34,028 bases of DNA from Candidatus Anammoxibacter sp. (lineage in GTDB: Bacteria > Planctomycetota > Brocadiia > Brocadiales > Anammoxibacteraceae), in the NCBI GenBank assembly GCA_021777055.1, contig JAIQZO010000089.1, forward strand, positions 1 through 34,028, read 5' to 3'. Numbering within the stretch: position 1 is the stretch's first letter; each line of letters begins with the position of its first letter. The position numbers and the translations under genes were made by a program. Below, piece after piece: positions 14,005 to 22,390 of the stretch. Under the pieces are notes generated by a model, which was not told where the DNA came from, did no database searches, and saw only the letters and a program-made list of their open reading frames with translations.

Positions 14005-15969
14005 ATGATATCAAAGACGACATACGACAGGCTTTATGATATAGGGATTGTGAAAAGCAGGGATAATGAGTTTTCTAACCTAATTAAGGCTGCTGCAGTT
14101 AAAGAAGAACTTATCTTGCTTGATTATATGTCTGTTAGAGATCTGCTTGAACTTTCTGGTAATGGGAATGATTCCCCTCTTGCCGCGGTTCTCATTTCTA
14201 TGTTTATATCATTAAATAGAGGCAGTATCTGTCTAAAAGTAAATAAAACGAGCCTTGTTAATACTTTTAAACGTTTCATTCATAAAGATAAATCCCTGCA
14301 GTATTCCGAAGAATTTATTTCTAGATTAAATGCGGGGGAGTACGAAGAGTTAATCTCTCAGGATAATAAAGCCTATCTTCCTATAATAAGAGTAAAAAAG
14401 GGTAAAATCGATCTTTTATACTTTAAGAAATATTATGGATATGAAGCCGGACTAAAGGATGCGGTACGGAGTCTTTTAGATGTGAAATTGTCGGTGGGTA
14501 AAGAATACCAAGATGATATTACGGATAAGATTCTTGATGAAGTTCTTTTAAAAAAAACAATGTTTATGGATAACGGACTACCAATGCGGTTGGACGAAAT
14601 GCAGGTGTTGGCGATTCGTTTGTCTCTAATAAATAATTTCTTGATTATCTCCGGTGGGCCAGGTACGGGAAAGACATCTATCTTGTTTACAATGATTAGA
14701 TCCTTAGTCAGGAAAGGGTTTAAATCGGAAAGTATTTTTGTCTCTGCTCCCACGGGTAGGGCGGCGCAGCGTATAATAGATTCTCTACGAAAGAGTTTAA
14801 CAATGATTAAAGATCCTTCCGATGATGATAAATGTATAAATGATGTATCAGTAAGTACAATTCACAGATTACTAAGATATAACCCTGTAAAGAAAAACTT
14901 TCTATATAAAGATGATTATCTATTACCGGCAGATGTAATTATTGTAGATGAGGTTTCAATGGTTGATGTATGCCTGATGCATAGTTTATTTAAAGCCATA
15001 AATCTTGATACCACTAAGGTTATACTAGTGGGCGATCGGGATCAACTACCTTCAGTAAGTGCCGGTTCAGTACTTTCTGATCTAATTCCCAGTGGAAAGA
15101 GCTTGGGTAAGATGAAAGACCGTATAGTCTTTCTTCAGAATGATTACAGATCCAAAGGGCGGCTAAAGAGTTTAGCGTTACAGATTAATAAAGGTGCTAT
15201 AACTGATAGTATTAAGTGGCAAATACCGGTGCATATTCACGATGCCTTAAAGATTGAGGTAGGAGAATATGCCATTGTCAAACCTTCAGATAGGGCGGGC
15301 TGGATTGAAATTCTAAAACTGTGGGCAGAGCATTTTTATATGATTCCGGATGATAGAGGGGATTCATACATAAGTCTGGTAAAAAGGGTAAGTAAATTTA
15401 ATTTTGATCAATTATGTGTGGATGATGACACTTGTAGATTAATGCTTGATAGACTCTTTGAACATCTTCAACGAGCGAAGATCTTAACCATAATTCGAGA
15501 GGGATTATTTGGATGTTCCGGTATAAATAAAATCTTATCAGAGTTTTTAAGTCCTCATCTAGATGATAATGGAACTGATTTGATTTTTAACGGTGCGCCA
15601 GTACTAATTACGAAAAATGATTATGGCAAGGAGCTTTTTAATGGTGATATTGGAGTTATGTTTAGGGATATAAAAGGAGTAAGTCGGCTAGTTGTGAAAA
15701 AGACGGATAAATATTTAACCTATCTACTGGATTCTGTCTCTTCCTATGAACTGGGTTTTGCAATGACGATTCATAAAAGCCAGGGATCAGAGTTTGATAA
15801 TATTTTCATTGTTTTGCCAGAAAAAGGTGGAGAGGCTCTGTTAACCCGTGAAATAATTTATACCGGTTTTACGAGGGCAAAGGAGAGGGTGATTGTTTAC
15901 GGTAAAGAGTCTGTGCTTAATTGTGCAGTAAAGAGAAGCATTGATCGGGTATCAGGTTTTAGTATTTAG
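14005..15969 (+). CDS. recD: RecD-like helicase (exodeoxyribonuclease V alpha subunit)
   Basis: RecD is the 5'-3' helicase subunit of the RecBCD end-processing complex. The 654 residues have a divergent N-terminal domain (1-190), then SF1B motif I GGPGTGKT (217-224), APTGRAAQR, motif II VIIVDEVSMVD, motif III VGDRDQLPSVSAGSVL, and late motifs AMTIHKSQGSEFDNIFIV and IIYTGFTRAKERVIVYG. The size is close to E. coli RecD and smaller than most RecD2 proteins, but neither recB nor recC is nearby, so membership of a RecBCD complex is inferred. No convincing ribosome site precedes the ATG. It converges on a UvrD-like helicase gene 81 bp away. Confidence 0.85.
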   Translation: MISKTTYDRLYDIGIVKSRDNEFSNLIKAAAVKEELILLDYMSVRDLLELSGNGNDSPLAAVLISMFISLNRGSICLKVNKTSLVNTFKRFIHKDKSLQYSEEFISRLNAGEYEELISQDNKAYLPIIRVKKGKIDLLYFKKYYGYEAGLKDAVRSLLDVKLSVGKEYQDDITDKILDEVLLKKTMFMDNGLPMRLDEMQVLAIRLSLINNFLIISGGPGTGKTSILFTMIRSLVRKGFKSESIFVSAPTGRAAQRIIDSLRKSLTMIKDPSDDDKCINDVSVSTIHRLLRYNPVKKNFLYKDDYLLPADVIIVDEVSMVDVCLMHSLFKAINLDTTKVILVGDRDQLPSVSAGSVLSDLIPSGKSLGKMKDRIVFLQNDYRSKGRLKSLALQINKGAITDSIKWQIPVHIHDALKIEVGEYAIVKPSDRAGWIEILKLWAEHFYMIPDDRGDSYISLVKRVSKFNFDQLCVDDDTCRLMLDRLFEHLQRAKILTIIREGLFGCSGINKILSEFLSPHLDDNGTDLIFNGAPVLITKNDYGKELFNGDIGVMFRDIKGVSRLVVKKTDKYLTYLLDSVSSYELGFAMTIHKSQGSEFDNIFIVLPEKGGEALLTREIIYTGFTRAKERVIVYGKESVLNCAVKRSIDRVSGFSI

Positions 15970-15972
15970 AGA

Positions 15973-16041
15973 TAAAGTTAAAAGTTAAAAGCTAAACGTT
16001 AAAAGTGAAAAGTTAGGAGTTGCATTATCAGCCTTCAGCCT
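15973..16041. repeat. GTTAAAA tandem repeat and GGCTGAA heptamers between convergent helicase genes
   Basis: Between the two stops lies an array of imperfect AAAGTTAAAA-type units (15973-16020). It is followed by AGGCTGAAGGCTG read on the minus strand (16029-16041). The heptamer also occurs at the ends of deoB and pstB and in both copies of the direct repeat near aspC. Confidence 0.75.
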
Positions 16042-16050
16042 AATCATATC

Positions 16051-18243
16051 TCACAAAAGCTTTTCAAGTTTTGCATATTTTAACATCAGGCTTTTTGTAC
16101 CACCGATATTAAACTGCACATTTGCCTTTGTTGTCTTGCCATATCCTGAAATGTCCAGAACACGGCCAACGCCAAATGCTTGGTGTTGTACCTTATCTCC
16201 CCGTTTAATACCAAAATTGGAAACTTCATCAAATTCAGGGTAGCTTTCAAATTCGAATTGTGGAGTTACTGGCGGTATAAATACGGTATTGTCTATAAAG
16301 TTAATAATATCTTCAGGAATCTCTCTTAGAAATCGTGAACCGGCGGATGGAAAACGTTGTCCGTGCCTAAACCGTGATTTCACATATGTAATAATCAGTT
16401 CTTTCTCTGCCCTTGTAATCCCGACGTAACATAAACGCCTCTCTTCTTCAAGGCCATCTTCGTTATCCATTGATTGGGAGTGTGGTAAAATTCCATCTTC
16501 AAGACCAGTTAAGAAGACAACCGGAAATTCAAGCCCCTTTGCTGCATGAAGTGTCATCATGGTGACGGCATTAACCTGTTCGTCCCAGTTATCAATATCT
16601 GCTACCAATGAAACATCTTCAAGAAAACCGGATAACGTACCATCTTGCTGACTTTTGTCATATTCGTTTGCGGCATTTATCAGCTCCTCAACATTTTCTA
16701 TCTTCTCTGTACTCTTTGGCCCTTCCGTGGAATGAAGGAACTCTTTGTAGTTTGTCAGCTGTATGCAGGTTTCTACAACATTCTTTACCTTTTTGTCTGA
16801 CATAGATCTTAATTTATTAATGATGTTAACAAACTGTTTTACCGCAAGTTTGCTTTTCCCTTTGAGGAGTTTAGTGTCTATTTCCTGTCCAAAAGAGTCC
16901 ACTGCTTTTGTTTCTGTGTCTGTCAGCACAAACAGGGCATTCAATATGCTGCATTTATTTAAATATGCCCAGTTCATGATTTTTTCCATAGATACCTTTC
17001 CAATGCCTCTGGTTGGTATATTGATTATCCTGGTCAAGGCGATATTATCTTCCGGATTGACACATAGTTTTAGATATGCCAATATATCTTTGACCTCTTT
17101 TCTGCGATAAAACTCAACGGAGCCTATAATCGTATATGGTATGTTGTTATTTCTCAGCTTTTCCTCTATTACACGAGATTGTGCGTTGGTTCTATAAAAT
17201 ATCGCAATATCTGAATAATTGGCACTCTGATCTTTCTGAAGTTCCTTAATACGGTCCTTTATAGATTCGGCTTCTTGATTTTCGTCCAAAGATTTAATAA
17301 GGTCTATTTTGTTTCCGGTCTGATTGTTTGTCCATAGGTCCTTAGCCTTTCTCATTGTATTGTTGTTTATGATTTCGGAAGCGGCCTTAAGGATAGTTTT
17401 TGTAGAACGGTAGTTTTGCTCAAGCTTTACTATGCGAGTATCAGGATAATCTTTCTCAAAATCAAGGATATTTCGTAAATCTGCACCACGCCAGCTGTAA
17501 ATAGATTGGTCTGGATCCCCTGTTGCGCAGATGTTCATATGTCTTTGTGCCAATAGTGACGCCATGGTGTATTGGGTATGATTGGTATCTTGGTATTCAT
17601 CTATAAGTATGTATCTAAATTTTTCCTGATAAACCTTTAATATATCAGGGCGTGTTTGGAAGAGCTCTACTACTTTTAAAAGCAGGTCATCAAAATCCAA
17701 GGCGTTATTCTCTTTTAGTACGGTTTCATATTTTTCATATATCTGACCAACTACTTTGAAATAATAGCCTGGCATTTTCTCCTCGTATTCACTTGCTGAG
17801 ATCAAACTGTTCTTTGCCTGGCTAATTGCGTTGCCAACCTTTCCAGGTATCCAGTGTGCGGGATCCAGTTCTAATATCTTCATAACTCCTTTTATGGTAC
17901 TTACCTGATCCTGCTTATCATAGATTGTGAATGTATTGCTATATCCCAAATGTGTAATCTCTGATCTCAGAATCCTTGCGCACATTGAATGAAATGTTGA
18001 TATCCACATCCCCCGGAGTTTGCAGAACTTATCAACACGTTCCTTCATCTCCTTTGCCGCTTTGTTTGTAAATGTTAGGGCTAAAATGTTATAAGGGCTT
18101 ATTCCCTGTTCTATAAGATATCCTATTCTATGTGTTATTACCCTGGTTTTTCCGCTGCCAGCACCTGCAATAACAAGAAGAGGTCCGTTAACGTGGGTAA
18201 TTGCTTCCTTTTGGGTCTCTGTCGCCCCAGATAATAAGTCCAT
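16051..18243 (-). CDS. pcrA: UvrD/PcrA-type DNA helicase
   Basis: UvrD/PcrA helicases unwind DNA 3'-5' in nucleotide excision repair, mismatch repair and recombination control. The 730 residues carry all SF1A motifs: Walker A AGAGSGKT (26-33), TFTNKAAKEMKER, DEYQDTN, GDPDQSIYSWRGAD, LEQNYRS, MTLHAAKGLEFPVVFL, and EEERRLCYVGITRAEKEL. The C-terminus (GIKRGDKVQHQAFGVGRVL..KANVQFNIGGTKSLML) is the Tudor-like tail of PcrA/UvrD that contacts RNA polymerase or partners. Length is normal. Whether to name it uvrD or pcrA is convention. It appears to be transcribed alone and faces recD. Confidence 0.95.
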   Translation of the reverse strand: MDLLSGATETQKEAITHVNGPLLVIAGAGSGKTRVITHRIGYLIEQGISPYNILALTFTNKAAKEMKERVDKFCKLRGMWISTFHSMCARILRSEITHLGYSNTFTIYDKQDQVSTIKGVMKILELDPAHWIPGKVGNAISQAKNSLISASEYEEKMPGYYFKVVGQIYEKYETVLKENNALDFDDLLLKVVELFQTRPDILKVYQEKFRYILIDEYQDTNHTQYTMASLLAQRHMNICATGDPDQSIYSWRGADLRNILDFEKDYPDTRIVKLEQNYRSTKTILKAASEIINNNTMRKAKDLWTNNQTGNKIDLIKSLDENQEAESIKDRIKELQKDQSANYSDIAIFYRTNAQSRVIEEKLRNNNIPYTIIGSVEFYRRKEVKDILAYLKLCVNPEDNIALTRIINIPTRGIGKVSMEKIMNWAYLNKCSILNALFVLTDTETKAVDSFGQEIDTKLLKGKSKLAVKQFVNIINKLRSMSDKKVKNVVETCIQLTNYKEFLHSTEGPKSTEKIENVEELINAANEYDKSQQDGTLSGFLEDVSLVADIDNWDEQVNAVTMMTLHAAKGLEFPVVFLTGLEDGILPHSQSMDNEDGLEEERRLCYVGITRAEKELIITYVKSRFRHGQRFPSAGSRFLREIPEDIINFIDNTVFIPPVTPQFEFESYPEFDEVSNFGIKRGDKVQHQAFGVGRVLDISGYGKTTKANVQFNIGGTKSLMLKYAKLEKLL

Positions 18244-18372
18244 AATAAAACAAATCCTATCTTCTTAATGTCTTAATAAATGTAACTATTCTGCGTAAAT
18301 GTTATGCGGCTATAGGGCTTAGGGTTCTGCTAACTTTGAACCCTTGAACCCTGAACTTTGAACCTATAAATT

Positions 18373-19056
18373 CTATTTTACTTTTTGTGCAATAATTCTT
18401 GAAATGGCTTTTTTATTATCGATTATGCACTCTTCATAAAAGATTACCCGTAACTCTTTAAAGAAATTAAGTAGTTCATTGTGTTTTAAAAGATAATCTT
18501 TATTTCTTGGGCCGCTTACATCTGGACCTAGTGTTAACTGATCAATATTATATGTTTCAAAGATAACCATTCCACCTGTTCTTAAACCGTCAATTATTTG
18601 TGGGATAATGTCCCTTTGAAGATAATAAAAACATGTTATTAAGTCGTAATGGTTGGGTTTAATCTTATATTCTGCTAAATCTGCTTTATATGCATTTATT
18701 CTTACACCCTTTTTGCTGGCCAGTTTATGTGCTTTATCGATTGCAGCCTCTGATATATCGCACCCTTCGACATAAAATCCCTGCTGTGCCAGGTAAACTG
18801 CATTTCTTCCTTCGCCCATTGCAAGCACAAATGTGTTGCCTTTTGGTAGTAAATTAATCTTTTCTTTAAGGAATTTTAGCGGTTTTTTGCCGAAAAGAAA
18901 CCCTTTTGATTTGTAACGTTCGTTCCAGATTTCGGTGACCTCTTCGATAACTTGTTGATTTTGTTCTTTCGCAAATAATACACCATTATTAGTTAATTGT
19001 GCAAGTAGTAATAAAGATGATAATGATAATAGTATGGTTCTTTTTTTTGTTTTCAT
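18373..19056 (-). CDS. SAM-dependent methyltransferase (TehB/thiopurine-type) with N-terminal signal peptide
   Basis: I chose the ATG at 19056; an in-frame TTG at 19086 would add ten residues, and neither has a clear ribosome site. Residues 1-30 are a classical signal peptide: MKTKKRT, then ILLSLSSLLLLAQL, then GVLFA. The remainder is a class I Rossmann methyltransferase: WNERYKSKGFLFGKKPLKFL, motif I FVLAMGEGRNAVYLAQQGF, an acidic residue after the second strand (EGCDISEAAID), and NHYDLITCFYYL. Such proteins methylate small thiols, tellurite or unknown acceptors. Export would be odd because SAM is cytoplasmic. It may be lipid-anchored, face an internal compartment, or keep an uncleaved anchor. 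The substrate is unknown. Confidence 0.82.
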   Translation of the reverse strand: MKTKKRTILLSLSSLLLLAQLTNNGVLFAKEQNQQVIEEVTEIWNERYKSKGFLFGKKPLKFLKEKINLLPKGNTFVLAMGEGRNAVYLAQQGFYVEGCDISEAAIDKAHKLASKKGVRINAYKADLAEYKIKPNHYDLITCFYYLQRDIIPQIIDGLRTGGMVIFETYNIDQLTLGPDVSGPRNKDYLLKHNELLNFFKELRVIFYEECIIDNKKAISRIIAQKVK

Positions 19057-19313
19057 TTTAGAATATTTTTGAATAAAATGGTTCAAAAATGGATAATATC
19101 TTCCGGACTCTATAGAAGTGGTTATTTGAAAATAACATGTTCGTGTGATTTTGTAAATGTTAATCTCAATGTGAAATGTTGTAGAAATCTGTTGAAATAT
19201 TCTTTTTCTTTTAATTGTCAGAGATGTTAGTATATGGTACGGGATTATCCGTTGGTGATTAGTTTTGAAGTTTTTTTGATCAAAAGGCTCTTTTGTAGAG
19301 AAAAGTATTAATT

Positions 19314-20009
19314 ATGAAAAGTTTTAATCAAAATGAATTTAATGAATTTATAATTGAACAGGATGTAGTTGGTTTTTTTGAGGAAGCAATAGAGTTAAAA
19401 TCCGGCAGGATGGCAAATTGGTATATAAATTGGCGTAAGGTTTCAGAAGATGTATACCTTTTTGATAAATTGACAGATTTTATTATTTCGTTTGTTGAGA
19501 GTATCAATTTAAAGCCAGATTGTTTTTGCGGAGTTCCTGAAGGCGCAACTAAATTAAGCCTGCTATCGCAGTTCAAATGGGCAAAGATGCAGCCAAATTA
19601 CGGTCTTGGTGTTTATCCTTTGGCAATGGCACGTGGAAATATTAAAGAGCATGGAGATGCTAAGGACAAATATTTTATTGGAACACCTAAGGGGAGGACC
19701 ATTATTCTAGAGGATGTAACAACCACAGGTGAATCCCTGCTTAGGACTGTTGATAAACTTCTAAAAATGAATGTAATAATTATAGGATGTGTGGGGATAA
19801 CAGACCGGAATGAACTGAGAGATGATAAAAAGAGTGTAAAAGAGATAATAACTGAGCGTGGTATTAATTACTATTCCATGAGTAATGCGATAGACATACT
19901 ACCTGGGGCCTATGAAAAAGCGCAGCCTGAAAAGAATATCATTAAACAAGTAGAAGCATATTTTGAGAGATATGGCACAAGGGAGATAAAGTTTCAATGT
20001 CTAGAATAA
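19314..20009 (+). CDS. pyrE: Orotate phosphoribosyltransferase
   Basis: PyrE joins orotate to PRPP to form orotidine monophosphate in de novo pyrimidine synthesis. The 231 residues contain the PRPP-binding loop IILEDVTTTGESL (130-142), a substrate-side DCFCGVPEGATKLSLL and a flexible-loop region MARGNIKEHGDAKDKYFIGT. The N-terminal IELKSGRMANWYINWRKV corresponds to the orotate-binding leader (LKSGR.S..Y.N.R). It overlaps pyrF by 13 bp, so the two consecutive pathway steps are translationally coupled. The upstream region 19057-19313 shows no promoter I would defend. Confidence 0.9.
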   Translation: MKSFNQNEFNEFIIEQDVVGFFEEAIELKSGRMANWYINWRKVSEDVYLFDKLTDFIISFVESINLKPDCFCGVPEGATKLSLLSQFKWAKMQPNYGLGVYPLAMARGNIKEHGDAKDKYFIGTPKGRTIILEDVTTTGESLLRTVDKLLKMNVIIIGCVGITDRNELRDDKKSVKEIITERGINYYSMSNAIDILPGAYEKAQPEKNIIKQVEAYFERYGTREIKFQCLE

Positions 20010-20713
20010 TAGAAAGAAACAGGAGTATAATACCCGCTTGTGATGTAGAATTGGAACTTTATGAGGAAATAGTCAGGGAAACTGCAAATATTGATGGTAT
20101 AGGGGGGTATAAGATAGGGTTTGTTCTAGGACTTACTTACGGTTTGTCCAAAATAGTAGAGGTTACCCGACGGTATACTAATAAACCAATAATTTACGAT
20201 CACCAGAAAGCGTGTACAGATATTCCTGATACTGGTATACAATTTGCCAAAACATGCAAAAATGCTGGTATAGATACAGTTATTCTTTTTCCACTAACAG
20301 GACCTGAAGCTGAAAGGACGTGGATCAAAGTTTGCATTAATGAGGGCCTGGGGGTTATAGTTGGCGGATTGATGTCCCATCCTTGCTATTTGAGGAGTGA
20401 AGGGGGATATATTTCTGATGAATCTGTTCTGGAAATTTACGGTATTGCTGCAGATTTGGGTGTGAAAGATTTTGTCGTTCCGGGGACAAAACTGAATGAT
20501 GTTATCAAAATAAAGTCATATTTGGAAGAAATGGGCACTAAAGCCGCATATTATCCTCCTGGATTCGTGACACAGGGAGGTAGTATAAAGGAGGCCGAAA
20601 GCGTTTTTGGGGAGAGTGATTGGCATCCTATTGTGGGACGTGCGATATATAGGGCAGATAGTATACAAAGCGCGGCAGAACATTGTGTTGAAATGCTCTG
20701 TGAGAATATGTAA
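19997..20713 (+). CDS. pyrF: Orotidine 5'-phosphate decarboxylase, variant catalytic motif
   Basis: PyrF decarboxylates orotidine monophosphate to UMP. The 238 residues form a TIM barrel with substrate-binding features near the end: YPPGFVTQGG and PIVGRAIYRADSIQSAAE. The catalytic tetrad segment reads DHQKACTDIPDTG (from D68). The usual motif is D-x-K-x-x-D-I, as in DLKFHDIPNT. Here one residue is added on each side of K71, giving D68, K71 and D75. Similar DHQKAGTDIPD-type sequences occur, to my recollection, in a separate branch of the family including archaea. GGGAG lies 11 nt upstream of the ATG, inside the end of pyrE. The pairing with pyrE supports the function. Confidence 0.87.
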   Translation: MSRIIERNRSIIPACDVELELYEEIVRETANIDGIGGYKIGFVLGLTYGLSKIVEVTRRYTNKPIIYDHQKACTDIPDTGIQFAKTCKNAGIDTVILFPLTGPEAERTWIKVCINEGLGVIVGGLMSHPCYLRSEGGYISDESVLEIYGIAADLGVKDFVVPGTKLNDVIKIKSYLEEMGTKAAYYPPGFVTQGGSIKEAESVFGESDWHPIVGRAIYRADSIQSAAEHCVEMLCENM

Positions 20714-20850
20714 TGGAATGCAGATATAAAACGTTATAAACCCTTAAACATCATGTTTTTAGGTCACAATTTGTTACATCTACATTCCTAAGTAGAAATC
20801 TCCCAAGTTTCAAGAGTAACGTTTCTTTTTTCTGCAAGGCCAAAATGATG

Positions 20851-21756
20851 TTAACCCTCCTTTTGTAATAGATGGTTTAGAGCACCTTTAATATCAGGAT
20901 ATTTAAACTGATATCCCGCTTTTACAAGTTTGTCTGGTTTTACACGAATACTGGACAGCAACAATTCGTCCGCCATTTCACCAAAAGCTAAACGTGCAGC
21001 AAATGCTGGCATTGGGAATAATGTTGGTCTGCCCAACGCAGAACCTAATGCTTTCGTAAATATATGGTTTGGTACGGCATCTGGTGATACGGCATTAACG
21101 GCTCCAACAAGTGAGTTAGAAGTTAAGGCGTGGTTTATAACATTTATAACATCATCTATGGTGATCCAGCTCATATACTGCATGCCGTTTCCTACTTTTC
21201 CTCCCATACCCAACTTAAATGGGAACAACATTTTGGTCAATGCACCTCCCTTGTTGCTTAATATCATGCCGAAACGAAGATTTACGACACGTATACCTGC
21301 ATCTGATGCTTGTTTTGTTGCCTCTTCCCATTCTTTACAGACGTCTGAAAGGAATCCATACCCTTTTGTACTCTCTTCATTCACTGTTTCGTCGCCACGA
21401 TCGCCGTAAAATCCGATTGCCGAGGCGCAAACTAATACTTTTGGTTTGGTAGTAAGATTAAGAATCTTATTACATAGCCTTTTTGTTCCATTTACGCGGC
21501 TTATGCGGATTCTCTCTTTTCTTTCTTTGGTCCATCTTCCGGATGCAATGTTTTCCCCCGCAAGGTGTACAATGCCGGTAAAATCATTCTCATTTGTATT
21601 CTCCCAGCTCCCTTTTTCAAGCGACCAGTCAATATCTGTTTCCCCTTTTTCTAGGTTAGCACGTTTTATTCTTATTACATCGTCTCCATTTGCTTTTAAT
21701 AATGGAATGAGGTTGGATCCTACTAAGCCTGATGATCCAGTAATAGCAATTTTCAT
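20851..21756 (-). CDS. TIGR01777-family NAD(P)-binding epimerase-like protein (YfcH type)
   Basis: The 301-residue product is an extended short-chain dehydrogenase. The Rossmann motif is ITGSSGLVGSNLI (TGxxGxxG). An active-site-like segment is VCASAIGFYGDRGDETVNEES, with tyrosine in YGDRG, then RFGMILS and MQYMSWITIDDVINVI. The C-terminal DUF1731 block is HIFTKALGSALGRPTLFPMPAFAARLAFGEMADELLLSS. Family members are widespread but their substrate is not known. AGGAGG lies 8 nt before the ATG. It is convergent with pyrF. The gap between them (20714-20850) contains only a weak hairpin. Confidence 0.9.
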   Translation of the reverse strand: MKIAITGSSGLVGSNLIPLLKANGDDVIRIKRANLEKGETDIDWSLEKGSWENTNENDFTGIVHLAGENIASGRWTKERKERIRISRVNGTKRLCNKILNLTTKPKVLVCASAIGFYGDRGDETVNEESTKGYGFLSDVCKEWEEATKQASDAGIRVVNLRFGMILSNKGGALTKMLFPFKLGMGGKVGNGMQYMSWITIDDVINVINHALTSNSLVGAVNAVSPDAVPNHIFTKALGSALGRPTLFPMPAFAARLAFGEMADELLLSSIRVKPDKLVKAGYQFKYPDIKGALNHLLQKEG

Positions 21757-21888
21757 TTTTATTTCCTCCTATAACTTGTGTAGAAATAAATTGTTTGCGT
21801 TTGCATGCTTGTTATATTAATTTTATCATGTAAAATTAACAAATACTATGTAAACATAACATTTTATTGGGGTTATTCTAAAATCTTC

Positions 21889-21917
21889 TTGACTAGAATA
21901 TTGTCCCATAATAGAAT
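21889..21917 (+). promoter_or_regulatory. Sigma70-type promoter for the ComEA-like/perM genes
   Basis: TTGACT (21889-21894) and TAGAAT (21912-21917) are separated by exactly 17 nt. Each hexamer matches the consensus at five of six positions. Transcription would start near 21924, about 70 nt before the ComEA-like ATG. Confidence 0.6.
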
Positions 21918-21992
21918 TCATCAAACTTTTGTGTAATTCTAAATTTTATGCGTTGTTTTTCCCAGATTACTTAATCTGTGCCTGATTTCCAT

Positions 21993-22382
21993 ATGAGGAT
22001 AAATAGCAATAAGAGAGAGAATATTCTTAAGTCTTTTAGATTCTCAAAGCGTGAGTCTATTATTGTTTTAACGTTTTCTCTTGTTATAATTGCAAGTTCT
22101 ATGTTGAAGTATGCAAATGATAATCATTTTTTTCTCGAACGTACTAAAGTTGTTTCGCAAATAAATGGTCAAAATATCGCTTATAGAATAGATATAAATG
22201 AAGCAGATTGGCATGAGTTAAGGCTTTTGCCTGGAATTGGTGAAGCAAAGGCAAAATCGATTATAGAGTATCGTGATAAGAGAGGGTATATTCATTCCGT
22301 TGAAGAACTATCAAATGTGCATGGAATAGGTGTCCAAATATTAAATGCTTTAAAAGATATGATAGTTATAAAAAAGGGATAG
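21993..22382 (+). CDS. Membrane-anchored ComEA-like helix-hairpin-helix protein
   Basis: I place the start at the ATG at 21993; an upstream GTG at 21978 would add five residues, and neither has a good ribosome site. The ~129-residue product has one membrane segment (ESIIVLTFSLVIIASSML) and then a C-terminal tandem helix-hairpin-helix module: IDINEADWHELRLLPGIGEAKAKSIIEYR and FEELSNVHGIG-like VEELSNVHGIGVQILNAL. This is the layout of ComEA, the extracytoplasmic DNA receptor of natural transformation. Similar small HhH proteins of unknown role exist. No other competence gene is in the window. It ends 8 bp before the permease gene and probably shares its transcript. Confidence 0.82.
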   Translation: MRINSNKRENILKSFRFSKRESIIVLTFSLVIIASSMLKYANDNHFFLERTKVVSQINGQNIAYRIDINEADWHELRLLPGIGEAKAKSIIEYRDKRGYIHSVEELSNVHGIGVQILNALKDMIVIKKG

Positions 22383-22390
22383 GTAACAAT

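Noticed and set aside
20740..20765. Terminator after pyrF
   Set aside because: The AAACAT/ATGTTT stem is only six A/T-rich pairs with a short T-run, too weak to assert.
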